Assembly: GCA_037349105.1 (NCBI GenBank)
Contig: JAYJMM010000123.1
Coordinates: forward strand, 7,068,001 to 7,132,000
Length of the DNA: 64,000 bases
Source of the DNA: Limnomonas spitsbergensis
Taxonomy: Eukaryota > Chlorophyta > Chlorophyceae > Chlamydomonadales
Reading direction: 5' to 3'
Under the pieces are notes generated by a model. That model had not been told where the DNA came from. It searched no databases and saw only the letters and a list, made by a program, of their open reading frames with translations. A program made the translations under genes and the position numbers. Positions 1 to 8,483 of the stretch are shown piece by piece. The stretch's first letter is position 1. Each line of letters starts with the position of its first letter.

Positions 1-655
1 TGGATTTATCTGACGAGCCGCCAGCCCTGGCAGTGGTGGCAGGAGAAATTGCGGGATCGTGCCAGTCACCCTCAGCCATGGCTCTGTTGGTCCGCTCATT
101 GGTGGGCATGTGGACAGCCAAGCCAGCCTGCGTGGGGCCGCTGGTGGTCGCCATACGATCAGCACCCCAAGGAGACAAAGCCTCCCGGGAGGTCGAGCGG
201 ATCCAGGAGGCGTGGACGGCCCCGGCAGTCGGGCCACCCAGCGAGGTATCCCTGCTCACCCTGTGGATCAGGGTGATCCAAAAGGAGGTGGGCAAGCCAA
301 CCTCAGACGAGAGGGCAGCGGTTGCCGGACTCAAGCTGGGTGTCAAAACCACCTTGGACCCAGGCGTCAAGCCGGAGGAAACCGTGGAGGCATTCGCCCA
401 CAGGATCATGTCCACAGCAGAGCTGCTGCAAATCTCCAGAGACGCAGTGGACCACTTTGGCAGGAGGCATTCGGTGGCCCACATGTTCTACAAAGGACTG
501 CCGGGAGCAGTCAGAGTGAAACTAACAGCATTTATCATGACCGTGCCAGGGTACTTGCACATGACAGACGAGGGCCAGGTGGAGGTCCTGACGCAGACGG
601 TGCTGCTGTGGGAGAGGATCGCCCTGGAAATGGGGGACCTAGCTGCCATGGACAC
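1..655 (+). pseudogene. Duplicated fragment of retroelement gag (capsid region)
   Basis: This stretch repeats 4,347-5,003 almost base for base; by eye I saw two differences, near 307 and 617. It encodes the same capsid segment, including the AFAHRIMSTAELL and HMFYKGLPGAVRVKL stretches typical of Ty3/gypsy capsid C-terminal regions. The frame is open from the window edge to a stop at 681-683, but similarity to gag ends near 655, where the minisatellite begins. It is therefore a truncated copy, not a working gene. The near-identity implies a recent duplication over about 4.3 kb or an assembly artefact. Confidence 0.85.
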
Positions 656-670
656 GAGGTGTGGAAAGTT

Positions 671-1130
671 GTGGAAAGTGTGAAGGGGGATGAGCACAAC
701 ACCATCACACAAGGCCTGGCCGACACGCTCTGTGCCTTGGGGAAGTCGGGGGAGGTGAGTGTGGCGAGGTGTGGAAAGGTGTGGAAAGTGTGATGGGGGA
801 CGAGCACAACACCATTACACAAGGCCTGGCCGACACGCTCTGTGCCCTGGGGAAGTCGGGGGAGGTGAGTGTGAAAAGGTGTGGAAATGTGTGGAAAGTG
901 TGGAGGGGGCAAGCACAACACCATCACACAAGGCCTGGCCCACACGCTCCATGCGTTGGGAAGTCGGGTGAGGTGAGTGTGGCGAGGTGTGGAAATTAGT
1001 GGAAAGTGTGAAGGGGGGCGAGCACAACACCATCACCTAAGGCCTGGCCCACACGCTCTTTGCGCTGGGGAAGTCAGAAGAGGTGAGTTTGGAAAGGTGT
1101 GGAAAGTGTGAGGGGGAGTGTGGCAAGCGT
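671..1130. repeat. Minisatellite, about 110-bp unit
   Basis: A unit beginning GTGGAAAGTGTG, followed by a block with GCACAACACCATCAC and GGCCTGGCC, starts at 671, 781, 891, 999 and (partial) 1,099. Spacings are 110, 110, 108 and 100 bp. The array starts exactly where the gag copy stops. A diverged single unit recurs at about 1,440-1,530. Confidence 0.9.
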
Positions 1131-2049
1131 AGCAGTCTAGCAGTCCTCACTCCAGGGCTGTGATATGCTATGAAACAAAATATACAGTACGGTAATACAT
1201 GAACGAAATATAAACGAATGAAATCTGGAAAATTCCGGCGCCCAGGGCGTGCGCTTTGACCACAGACTGACTCTCCTGGTAATATAAGTGAATTCCGAAT
1301 GTCACTACAAACTGATGGCGACCGCGGCGGATAGCGACCGGCTGAAAGGTGTCTATCAGCCCCCGCAGGCTAGGGCCGGCTGACACGGTAGTCAGGATGG
1401 GCTTGTGAGGGTTAGGAGGGGGACACTGAAATCTTGACGCAATGTGTGGAAATGTGGAAAGTGTGGGAATGTGGAAATGTGGTGGGGGAAGTGTGACAAG
1501 CACACCACCTTGCCTGAAGGCCCAGCTGACGCTCTATTTGATGCCGCAAACACTACTCCGCGCACCAATCCGCGCACCACCAATAATAATGAATGAAACG
1601 CAGATTTATGAACATAGTTTTACGGTACATGTATACCGTATCACCCCCTCCTGCTCATACCGGTACTCAGACCGGCTGGCCTTGCCCGCGAGGACATGAA
1701 TGCGTCGGCGCCAATCCACCCCTACAGCAAGGGCTCGCGCACTGCCCAAACTCCGTTCACACATTTCCAACCAGCGCTCACGGTAATTCGGTATTCGGTA
1801 ATTCCAAACCCAGTCCACACCTGTTTCGAAACACCGTTCCGCCGCAAAAGCGTAAACCAAGTCGATCCGATCGGCCCCTGAGTCACACTTATCCGCACTT
1901 TTCAAACCCGTTCGTACCTGCATCCACACCCCGTTCAGGCCAAAGACATATTGCGAGCAGCTGGCCTGGCCCGCAAGAACATGCACGAAGTGGCGCCCAT
2001 CCGCTGGGTGCAGACCCTTCAGCAGGAGACGCCGCTGCGTTGGGTCGAC
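1131..2049. other. Non-coding stretch between two minisatellites
   Basis: I find no convincing gene. The stretch contains one diverged unit of the preceding array (about 1,440-1,530). It also has two loosely related blocks near 1,674-1,740 and 1,961-2,030, both starting with a GCTGGCCT-GCCCGC-like motif. The short open frames here lack recognisable domains. Confidence 0.5.
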
Positions 2050-2470
2050 CCTCGCACTCCGAAGTTCGACAGCCGGGCTGACACGCGGGACGTGGACGAG
2101 GCAGTGGCAGGTGTGAATGGGGTGTGGGGAAGGTGTGAAATTTGAGTGGGGACCCCGGACACGGAACAATGACAGCCAAGCCGACATGCGGGACGTTGAT
2201 GAGGCAGTGGCTGGTATGAACAGGGTGTGGGGAAGGTGTGAAATTTGTGTGGGGACCCCGGACACGGAACAATGACAGCCAGGCCGACACGCGGGACGCT
2301 GATGAGGCAGTGGCTGGTATGAACAGGGTGTGGGGAAGGTGTGAAATTTGTGTGGGGACTCCCGTACTCCAGATTCTGATAGCGGGGTCGACATGCGGGA
2401 TGTGGAGGTGGCAGTGGCTGGTATGAACAGGGTGTGGGGAAGGTGTGGAACTTTAGCGGGGGCCCTCTGC
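2050..2470. repeat. Minisatellite, about 103-bp unit
   Basis: The core GGTGTGGGGAAGGTGTG recurs at 2,121, 2,224, 2,327 and 2,431, giving spacings of 103, 103 and 104 bp. Units also share GATGAGGCAGTGGC. The array ends about 70 bp before the gag start of element 1 and occupies the place where its 5' LTR and leader would be expected. No 5' LTR is visible. Confidence 0.88.
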
Positions 2471-2540
2471 CCAGGAGTATGACAGCTGCCGTGGCTTTCT
2501 CTCTGCCTTCCATCAGTCCCAAGGGGAGTCATCAGAAACT

Positions 2541-4136
2541 ATGGTGGGACTGCGGGAGCTGCAGAAACGCGGCAACCCACAAGCCACAACCGCGCAGGCC
2601 GCCTCGGTAGGGCAGCCACGGGCTGACCTAGCCGCCAAGGTGGAGCCGCCAGATCCGCGCGGGGGAATACAGGCGCCAAGGGGAATCCCGCCTAGGCCAG
2701 ATCTGCACAGGATGAAACAGGCGAGGCCGCCCCGTATCCCAACAGAGGAAGCAAGAGAAGCATCGACATACGGCACACCCCAGTCCAGGTTCCCCGCTAG
2801 CGCAGACAGGCAAAGGCAAGAGGCCGTAGCCGAAGGCGACAGCAAGGAAAAGAAGGACAGTGGCCAGGCTGGCAGCCTTTACGGGTACTTCAACAACCCG
2901 GAGTGGACGCCTATCCAGGGGGAACGGCGCCCGGCAGAGGGAGAACGCTCGGGGAGCGTAAGCCAGCCAGGTCCGGCGGAACAGCCAAGAGAGCTCCTAC
3001 CAATCGGGTGGGCAGACGTCATGCAATGGGCAGCACGGCTGTGGCAGCAGGTGTGCTCCAGGTGCTTCGCCCACCTCAGTGATCAGACCCAGGCCATCGA
3101 GGAGTTCCAAAGCCACCACCTGGCGGAATGGGCGACAAAGGCCCTTATGGGCATCCCCCACACGGGGCAGGACAGGGCAACGCTGCTGGCAGCCCTACGC
3201 AGGGTGTCCAGGGGAGCAGCAGGGCCAGAGGCGGCCCTAGCTGTCAAAGCCTTCGCCGATGAGTGGTGCAAAGGCACGGCAGGGGATCAGGAAGAGCCCG
3301 AATCGGAGCAAGGGGAGCTCGAGGAGTGGGAAGGGTTCGAGGCATCCAGACTGCAGCCAGACGACCGCATGGAGGTGCGAAGATGGCAGGAACAGTCAGA
3401 AGGAACCGCACCAGCTGCAAGCCAAGCCAGGTGGGAGCGCCTGGAGGCCAGCAGTGAGCACAGTCTCCGGAACCAGCGACTGGACGTAGGGCGCAGGGCC
3501 AGACCCAGCAGCCCAGCGGCCAGCGAGCAGCCAAGGACAACCAGCTTGCAGCAGGGCTCGGTGCCAAGAAGGGCCAGCAGGCAGGAATCCCACGACCTGC
3601 TGCGCATCGTGGATCATACGGAACACAGCGGCCAAGAGGGCCAGGTGGACCACATTGCTGAGTTCCTACGGGGACGAGCAGCACATTCGCAAGGCAGGCC
3701 GGAGAGAAAGAGCCAAGGCCACAGCCAAGGAAGGCAGATTTTGCAGGAAATCAATCCAGCAGGCCCCACCGGGGGAGGCTGCCAGCAAAGGCAGGAAAGC
3801 AGGGACAACGGCCTGTCCGCTTCCGAAGCAAGGGAGTACACTGGTGGAACGCAACCCAGCAGGCACGGCAGTTACCAGCCCAGCAGGCAGGCGGAGTCAG
3901 ACGAGGATAGGCACCCGGACCCAGCGATGCAGCCTTCGGAGTGCGGCAGCCGCCCCAGAAGCATGGCAAGCGAGAGACCATATGGGGGCGGGCAGTCCCA
4001 GCGGAGTGCAGACCGCAGAGACCAACGGGACCAGCGCAGGCCAAGAGCGGCGGCGGCGGATCTGGCTCAGATCCCAGCAAATCAGACTCGGAGGACGCGG
4101 AGGGCCGCCGCCCAGGCTCCAGCAGGGAATCCATGA
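2541..4136 (+). CDS. gag: Gag N-terminal region, element 1
   Basis: A 531-codon open frame, rich in Gln, Arg, Ser and Pro. Its best-conserved part (about residues 150-250) reads GWADVMQWAARLW, then SDQTQAIEEFQSHHLAEW, then GIPHTGQDRATLLAALR. Clearly similar segments occur in element 2 (about 49,150-49,470, - strand) and element 3 (about 62,640-62,930). The tail after residue 330 is low-complexity. The capsid half of Gag follows in a different frame and overlaps this one for about 480 bp. A short acidic linker that matches element 2 lies in the third frame at about 4,030-4,130. The start is the first ATG after the minisatellite. Specific function is unknown; it is probably structural or nucleic-acid binding. 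Confidence 0.75.
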   Translation: MVGLRELQKRGNPQATTAQAASVGQPRADLAAKVEPPDPRGGIQAPRGIPPRPDLHRMKQARPPRIPTEEAREASTYGTPQSRFPASADRQRQEAVAEGDSKEKKDSGQAGSLYGYFNNPEWTPIQGERRPAEGERSGSVSQPGPAEQPRELLPIGWADVMQWAARLWQQVCSRCFAHLSDQTQAIEEFQSHHLAEWATKALMGIPHTGQDRATLLAALRRVSRGAAGPEAALAVKAFADEWCKGTAGDQEEPESEQGELEEWEGFEASRLQPDDRMEVRRWQEQSEGTAPAASQARWERLEASSEHSLRNQRLDVGRRARPSSPAASEQPRTTSLQQGSVPRRASRQESHDLLRIVDHTEHSGQEGQVDHIAEFLRGRAAHSQGRPERKSQGHSQGRQILQEINPAGPTGGGCQQRQESRDNGLSASEAREYTGGTQPSRHGSYQPSRQAESDEDRHPDPAMQPSECGSRPRSMASERPYGGGQSQRSADRRDQRDQRRPRAAAADLAQIPANQTRRTRRAAAQAPAGNP

Positions 4137-5283
4137 GACAAAAGGGAAAAGGATAGCCCTGGAGCAGGCGGAGACGCACATACAGCTGCAGAAACAGATG
4201 ATCATGCAGCTGGCAGGGGGAAAACGGTTCACCAGGATCCCCACTATCCAGGGCAACGTGCCAGTGCTGGACATGTCCCAGCCAGGGTCAGTCGCAGCCA
4301 GGCAATACTGCCAGGCCTGCAGCTCGTGGGGCTCGCACAACCGCCTGGATTTATCTGACGAGCCGCCAGCCCTGGCAGTGGTGGCAGGAGAAATTGCGGG
4401 ATCGTGCCAGTCACCCTCAGCCATGGCTCTGTTGGTCCGCTCATTGGTGGGCATGTGGACAGCCAAGCCAGCCTGCGTGGGGCCGCTGGTGGTCGCCATA
4501 CGATCAGCACCCCAAGGAGACAAAGCCTCCCGGGAGGTCGAGCGGATCCAGGAGGCGTGGACGGCCCCGGCAGTCGGGCCACCCAGCGAGGTATCCCTGC
4601 TCACCCTGTGGATCAGGGTGATCCAAAAGGAGGTGGGAAAGCCAACCTCAGACGAGAGGGCAGCGGTTGCCGGACTCAAGCTGGGTGTCAAAACCACCTT
4701 GGACCCAGGCGTCAAGCCGGAGGAAACCGTGGAGGCATTCGCCCACAGGATCATGTCCACAGCAGAGCTGCTGCAAATCTCCAGAGACGCAGTGGACCAC
4801 TTTGGCAGGAGGCATTCGGTGGCCCACATGTTCTACAAAGGACTGCCGGGAGCAGTCAGAGTGAAACTAACAGCATTTATCATGACCGTGCCAGGGTACT
4901 TGCACATGACAGACGAGGGCCAGGTGGAGGTCCTGACGCAGACGGTGCTGCTGTGGGAGAGGTTCGCCCTGGAAATGGGGGACCTAGCTGCCATGGACAC
5001 CAGGCAAGGACCGGGAGACCACCAGCAGCGGAGCCAGGGGGAGCAGCAGGCAGGTGGCGGCAGACGAGATAGGCCCAGCCAGTGGGAAGCCCGGTCTAGA
5101 GGGGATGGGCCAGGAGTTGCGCCTTACCAGAACAGCAACCAGCCCGCCAGGAAGGCAGGCAGGGCCAAGGGCGTCACGTGGGCCGACCAAGCCACAGCCT
5201 TGACGACCAGCGCCCACAGCACTGGGGGCGCCCCCAAGGCCTGCTTCCAATGCGGCAGCCTGGACCAGCTGGCAAGGGACTGA
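3655..5283 (+). CDS. gag: Gag capsid and nucleocapsid region, element 1
   Basis: The part downstream of about 4,135 is coding by homology. A stretch with NVPVLDMSQPGS and SDEPPALAVVAGEI is followed by a Ty3/gypsy-like capsid segment (TVEAFAHRIMSTAELL, HMFYKGLPGAVRVKL). At the end is the beginning of a CCHC zinc knuckle, CFQCGSLDQLARD. There the usual His is Gln and the last Cys codon has become TGA at 5,281-5,283. After that TGA the same frame stays open to 7,689, so gag and protease would be one polyprotein without the stop. The capsid would form the virus-like particle; the knuckle would bind genomic RNA. Confidence 0.8.
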   Translation: MLSSYGDEQHIRKAGRRERAKATAKEGRFCRKSIQQAPPGEAASKGRKAGTTACPLPKQGSTLVERNPAGTAVTSPAGRRSQTRIGTRTQRCSLRSAAAAPEAWQARDHMGAGSPSGVQTAETNGTSAGQERRRRIWLRSQQIRLGGRGGPPPRLQQGIHETKGKRIALEQAETHIQLQKQMIMQLAGGKRFTRIPTIQGNVPVLDMSQPGSVAARQYCQACSSWGSHNRLDLSDEPPALAVVAGEIAGSCQSPSAMALLVRSLVGMWTAKPACVGPLVVAIRSAPQGDKASREVERIQEAWTAPAVGPPSEVSLLTLWIRVIQKEVGKPTSDERAAVAGLKLGVKTTLDPGVKPEETVEAFAHRIMSTAELLQISRDAVDHFGRRHSVAHMFYKGLPGAVRVKLTAFIMTVPGYLHMTDEGQVEVLTQTVLLWERFALEMGDLAAMDTRQGPGDHQQRSQGEQQAGGGRRDRPSQWEARSRGDGPGVAPYQNSNQPARKAGRAKGVTWADQATALTTSAHSTGGAPKACFQCGSLDQLARD

Positions 5284-7689
5284 AAGACTCCCAGGGCTAG
5301 AGACGAGCGCCGCCCAACTCCCCTGGCCACCGACATTGCCACGGGGCAGGCCAGGCCGCGACAGCAGCAGTACCAACTGCCACCAAGACCGCAGGGGCAA
5401 CCTGTCAGCAGGACCTATGACAGACACCAAGGCGGCAGACAACCCCAGAGGCCGCCGCAGGGGCAGACAGGGCATGGCCAGCAGTCAGCTCATATGTCCC
5501 ACTTCTCGGGCCACTCAGCGCTTGCTGAGCCGGATGGGTGGCACCAAACAGTGTCCGAAATGCTCAGCGAGTCCGTGGCGTTGCTGACGCATGTCGGGCT
5601 GGCGCCCAGGCCTGGAGAATACAAGCAGGCCGCCCACAACGCCAGGCCTCGGTCCTTTATACCCTCATCTAGCAGTGAAGAGGAGAAGGAGCCGTTGGTT
5701 ATTGAACACGCTTCCAGGAAAGGAGCGAAACGGCTTGCCCTAAGACGACTAGCTGACGGCTTGTGCGATGTCTGTGCGCAGGTGGTCTACATTAACGAGC
5801 GGCTTACGACACTGGCGCACACCACCATGCCAATGGGAGTCACGCCCGTCCGCGGTGAGCCGGGCTGGATAGGCCAGGGTCGTACAATCACCTTCAGCCC
5901 CAAGCTGCAATACTTCACAAACAACAGGCGCGACTACAGCCAGTGCGTAGGCCTCATGGTGAAAGGGAAGGTGCTAGTGGCCCAGAAGGCACTGATGGAC
6001 TCGGCATGTTCATGCCATGTCATCACAGTCAACATAGCCGAGAAGCTGGTAGCCATGGGGGCCAAGCTGGTCCTGACGGACGAAAAAATCGGGACAACCG
6101 ATAATGCAGGAGCTAGCCTGCACGGGATCCTATTCATCTATGTCGTGTACGGGTACGGAGGCCCGAACGCGATCGTGGAGAAAGCAGCGGTCAGGGTGGT
6201 CAAGACGCCCCCTGACGCGTTTGATCACCTGGTGGGGAACCCTGAATTCCTCAAGTATGGGGGAATCCTAGAGGCAGCAGGGCGCTTAACCCTGTTCCCT
6301 CGGGGTGGAGCTGACATGCTGATCCTGCCGCTAGAGCATGCCTCCCCAGCGGGGGGCAACCAGGCGGCAGCAGCAGCGTGGGCCGGCCTGGATGACCCCG
6401 CTTGGGTGCCTGAGGAGTGGCCAGCAGATTGGGATGTGGAGAACCCAGATTTAACCCCGCAATGTGCCATGGTGACAGGTACAGGAGGCAACCCCCTGAC
6501 GCAAACCACCGTCGTTGCAAACCGCGTCGTTCGTCTGCCTGCAACAGAGGCACCTTCGGCGGCACCAAAGGGAGCCAGGCAGGCCAAGGTCAAGAAGAAC
6601 CGCGGCGCAGACGCTGAGGAGGCGTGCCAGCAGACAGGACAAAGGGGGGCCGCCGCTGCTGCAGAGCCAGAGGCCGGCCCAGAGGCCACTGCCCAGGCTC
6701 ACCCTACGCCAGCGGGCCAGGACGGTACCAGGGGTACCGGGGGCCGGCCCACCAGCGGGGACAAGGGCGGCACAGCCATGGGCCCCCCCGTGGCCGCGCG
6801 GGAGAGGGCAATGATAGCCATGGAGCAGGAGCACACCGCCCGACAGGCGGTCAGGAGTGCCATGCGAAAGCACCAGGACGGCCCCTGCGCGTACTGCGGT
6901 TTGCGCAGATCGCATACAGACCAGGAATGCGAGCAGCGGCTTAGGGAGCTCCTGGAGAACGAGCCTGGCCAGGGCGAAGCCTCGGACAGCAGGGGCAGCT
7001 GCCATCCAGGCCCCCGAGCTGCGCACACGCGGGACACCGGCTCCAGCGACGAGGAAGGTACCGACTCGGAAACTGAGTCGCAGGCAGTCCAGGACGACCC
7101 CAGGGATGCAACCATCAGCAGCCTGGAGGCTCGGGTCCAGGTACCGAGCCGGGCCATCAGGACCTCGGCCAAGCAGAAGATTGCCAGCAGGGAGGCAGAC
7201 ATATACTTCTTCAAGATGGCGCAGTCCCGGGCTGTGGCTGACGGGGCCGCAGAGAAGGAGCTATCCCGGTGGAAGAGCGAGTGCGACAGGTGGATCGCCG
7301 AGGTCAACGTGCTCAAAAGGAAGTACATGGAGGAGTACAAAAGCACAGAAGCAGCCCCAGAGCCATACCCACTTAACCCCAGTGAGGTCCAGAGGGCAGC
7401 TAGCAGCGGAGAGGCCGGGGAAGCAGAGCAGCCGCAGCCTACAGCAGAGAAGACTGCTGAACCCCCACAGCAGGCATCAAGCAGCGGAGCTAGGGGAAAG
7501 GCTGAGGAAGCCGAGCAGCAGCAGCCCTGTCACGCCCGGTATGGCACCCCGCCATATCAGCAGGGGGCACGAGGGCAGAAGCGGAGGGCACAGGGCCAGG
7601 GAGGCCGCCCGCAGCCCCCATGGCGAGCGTTGGCCGCAGGGCAGAACCAGGAGCCCCATCAGGCAAGGCCTGGCCCGAAGCCCCGTTAG
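5284..7689 (+). CDS. Retropepsin-like protease region and acidic linker, element 1
   Basis: Same frame as the capsid, open after the TGA; the first ATG is at 5,494. A protease-like core at about 5,930-6,300 contains ALMDSACSCHVITVNIAEKL, matching the active-site DSG/DTG loop of retropepsins but with DSA, and later a hydrophobic GILEAAGRLTLF. The Gly-to-Ala change makes activity doubtful. From about 6,350 the protein is Ala/Pro/Glu-rich. At 6,885-6,935 it carries a knuckle-like CAYCGLRRSHTDQEC. A related knuckle (CMFCGFECEHSDSAC) lies in element 2, upstream of the shared gag segment, so the module has changed place between family members. The frame ends at a TAG and coding continues one base further on. 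Confidence 0.65.
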   Translation, partial: KTPRARDERRPTPLATDIATGQARPRQQQYQLPPRPQGQPVSRTYDRHQGGRQPQRPPQGQTGHGQQSAHMSHFSGHSALAEPDGWHQTVSEMLSESVALLTHVGLAPRPGEYKQAAHNARPRSFIPSSSSEEEKEPLVIEHASRKGAKRLALRRLADGLCDVCAQVVYINERLTTLAHTTMPMGVTPVRGEPGWIGQGRTITFSPKLQYFTNNRRDYSQCVGLMVKGKVLVAQKALMDSACSCHVITVNIAEKLVAMGAKLVLTDEKIGTTDNAGASLHGILFIYVVYGYGGPNAIVEKAAVRVVKTPPDAFDHLVGNPEFLKYGGILEAAGRLTLFPRGGADMLILPLEHASPAGGNQAAAAAWAGLDDPAWVPEEWPADWDVENPDLTPQCAMVTGTGGNPLTQTTVVANRVVRLPATEAPSAAPKGARQAKVKKNRGADAEEACQQTGQRGAAAAAEPEAGPEATAQAHPTPAGQDGTRGTGGRPTSGDKGGTAMGPPVAARERAMIAMEQEHTARQAVRSAMRKHQDGPCAYCGLRRSHTDQECEQRLRELLENEPGQGEASDSRGSCHPGPRAAHTRDTGSSDEEGTDSETESQAVQDDPRDATISSLEARVQVPSRAIRTSAKQKIASREADIYFFKMAQSRAVADGAAEKELSRWKSECDRWIAEVNVLKRKYMEEYKSTEAAPEPYPLNPSEVQRAASSGEAGEAEQPQPTAEKTAEPPQQASSSGARGKAEEAEQQQPCHARYGTPPYQQGARGQKRRAQGQGGRPQPPWRALAAGQNQEPHQARPGPKPR

Positions 7690-7691
7690 AG

Positions 7692-8449
7692 AATGGAGAT
7701 CAACAGCCGAGGAGCCAGGGGAGTACAAGCGGATCAGGTGGACGCCACTGGAGGTCTCTGCCCAGGGCAGGACCGACAGGACCCTCGCACCTCAGAAGAG
7801 CGCATGCTACAAGTGCGGGGGAATTGGCCACCTCGCCTACGAGTGCAACCAGGCGCAGCCCTGGCGGCCCAGCAGCAGGGGCGAAAGCCGGGCGCAAGCC
7901 CCGGACGGCCCAGGGCACAGCAGCTTCAGGCAGGAGGAGCCGCCTAGCAGCAGCCAGCAGCGAATCCGCCTCCGCGACCTGTTCGAGGCAGCCAAGGACG
8001 AGCTATTCGACGTGTGGGCAGCCAGGCAGGCAGGCACCCCACCCCCAGACCATCTGCCAGGACCGCCAGAAGAATTCAGGTGGGCTGGCAAAGGAACACA
8101 TGGGTGCTTCGCCACCATCCCCAGGGGGCACGACCCAGGGTTCGACGAGCATGACACCTGGTTTGAACAGGAGTGGGATGACACATACCTAGAGGGGCAG
8201 GAAGAGCAGGCGCGGCAACCATTGGCCCCTCACGAGGGTTACGAGTCTGAGCCAGGGTCAGACCCAGAGCGGATGACCGCTGAGGCGCATGAAGGAGAAG
8301 TGCCCCAGCAAATCCACCATTGGAGGTTGGCAGTTGAGGCAATAGCCACCAACGACCTTCTGACCATGCCTATAGACTCCCCTAAAAGCACAGCCCACGC
8401 CCTGGAGCTCGTGGACTACCTGAGGCGCATGGGAGCGCCAGCCCCGTAG
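7692..8449 (+). CDS. Zinc-knuckle protein segment, element 1
   Basis: An open frame one base off the preceding one; it is open from 6,857 but coding is plausible only after about 7,690. It holds a classic CCHC zinc knuckle, CYKCGGIGHLAYEC, at about 7,807-7,850. This is followed by a Ser/Gln-rich stretch and an acidic region. The knuckle is the form found in retroviral-type nucleocapsids. The frame ends at a TAG at 8,447-8,449. I infer that this was part of the same polyprotein and that the frame change is a decay lesion or lost intron. Confidence 0.6.
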
Positions 8450-8483
8450 GAGGGATGGCTCGCCTTGCTCGCCAATTACCTAC

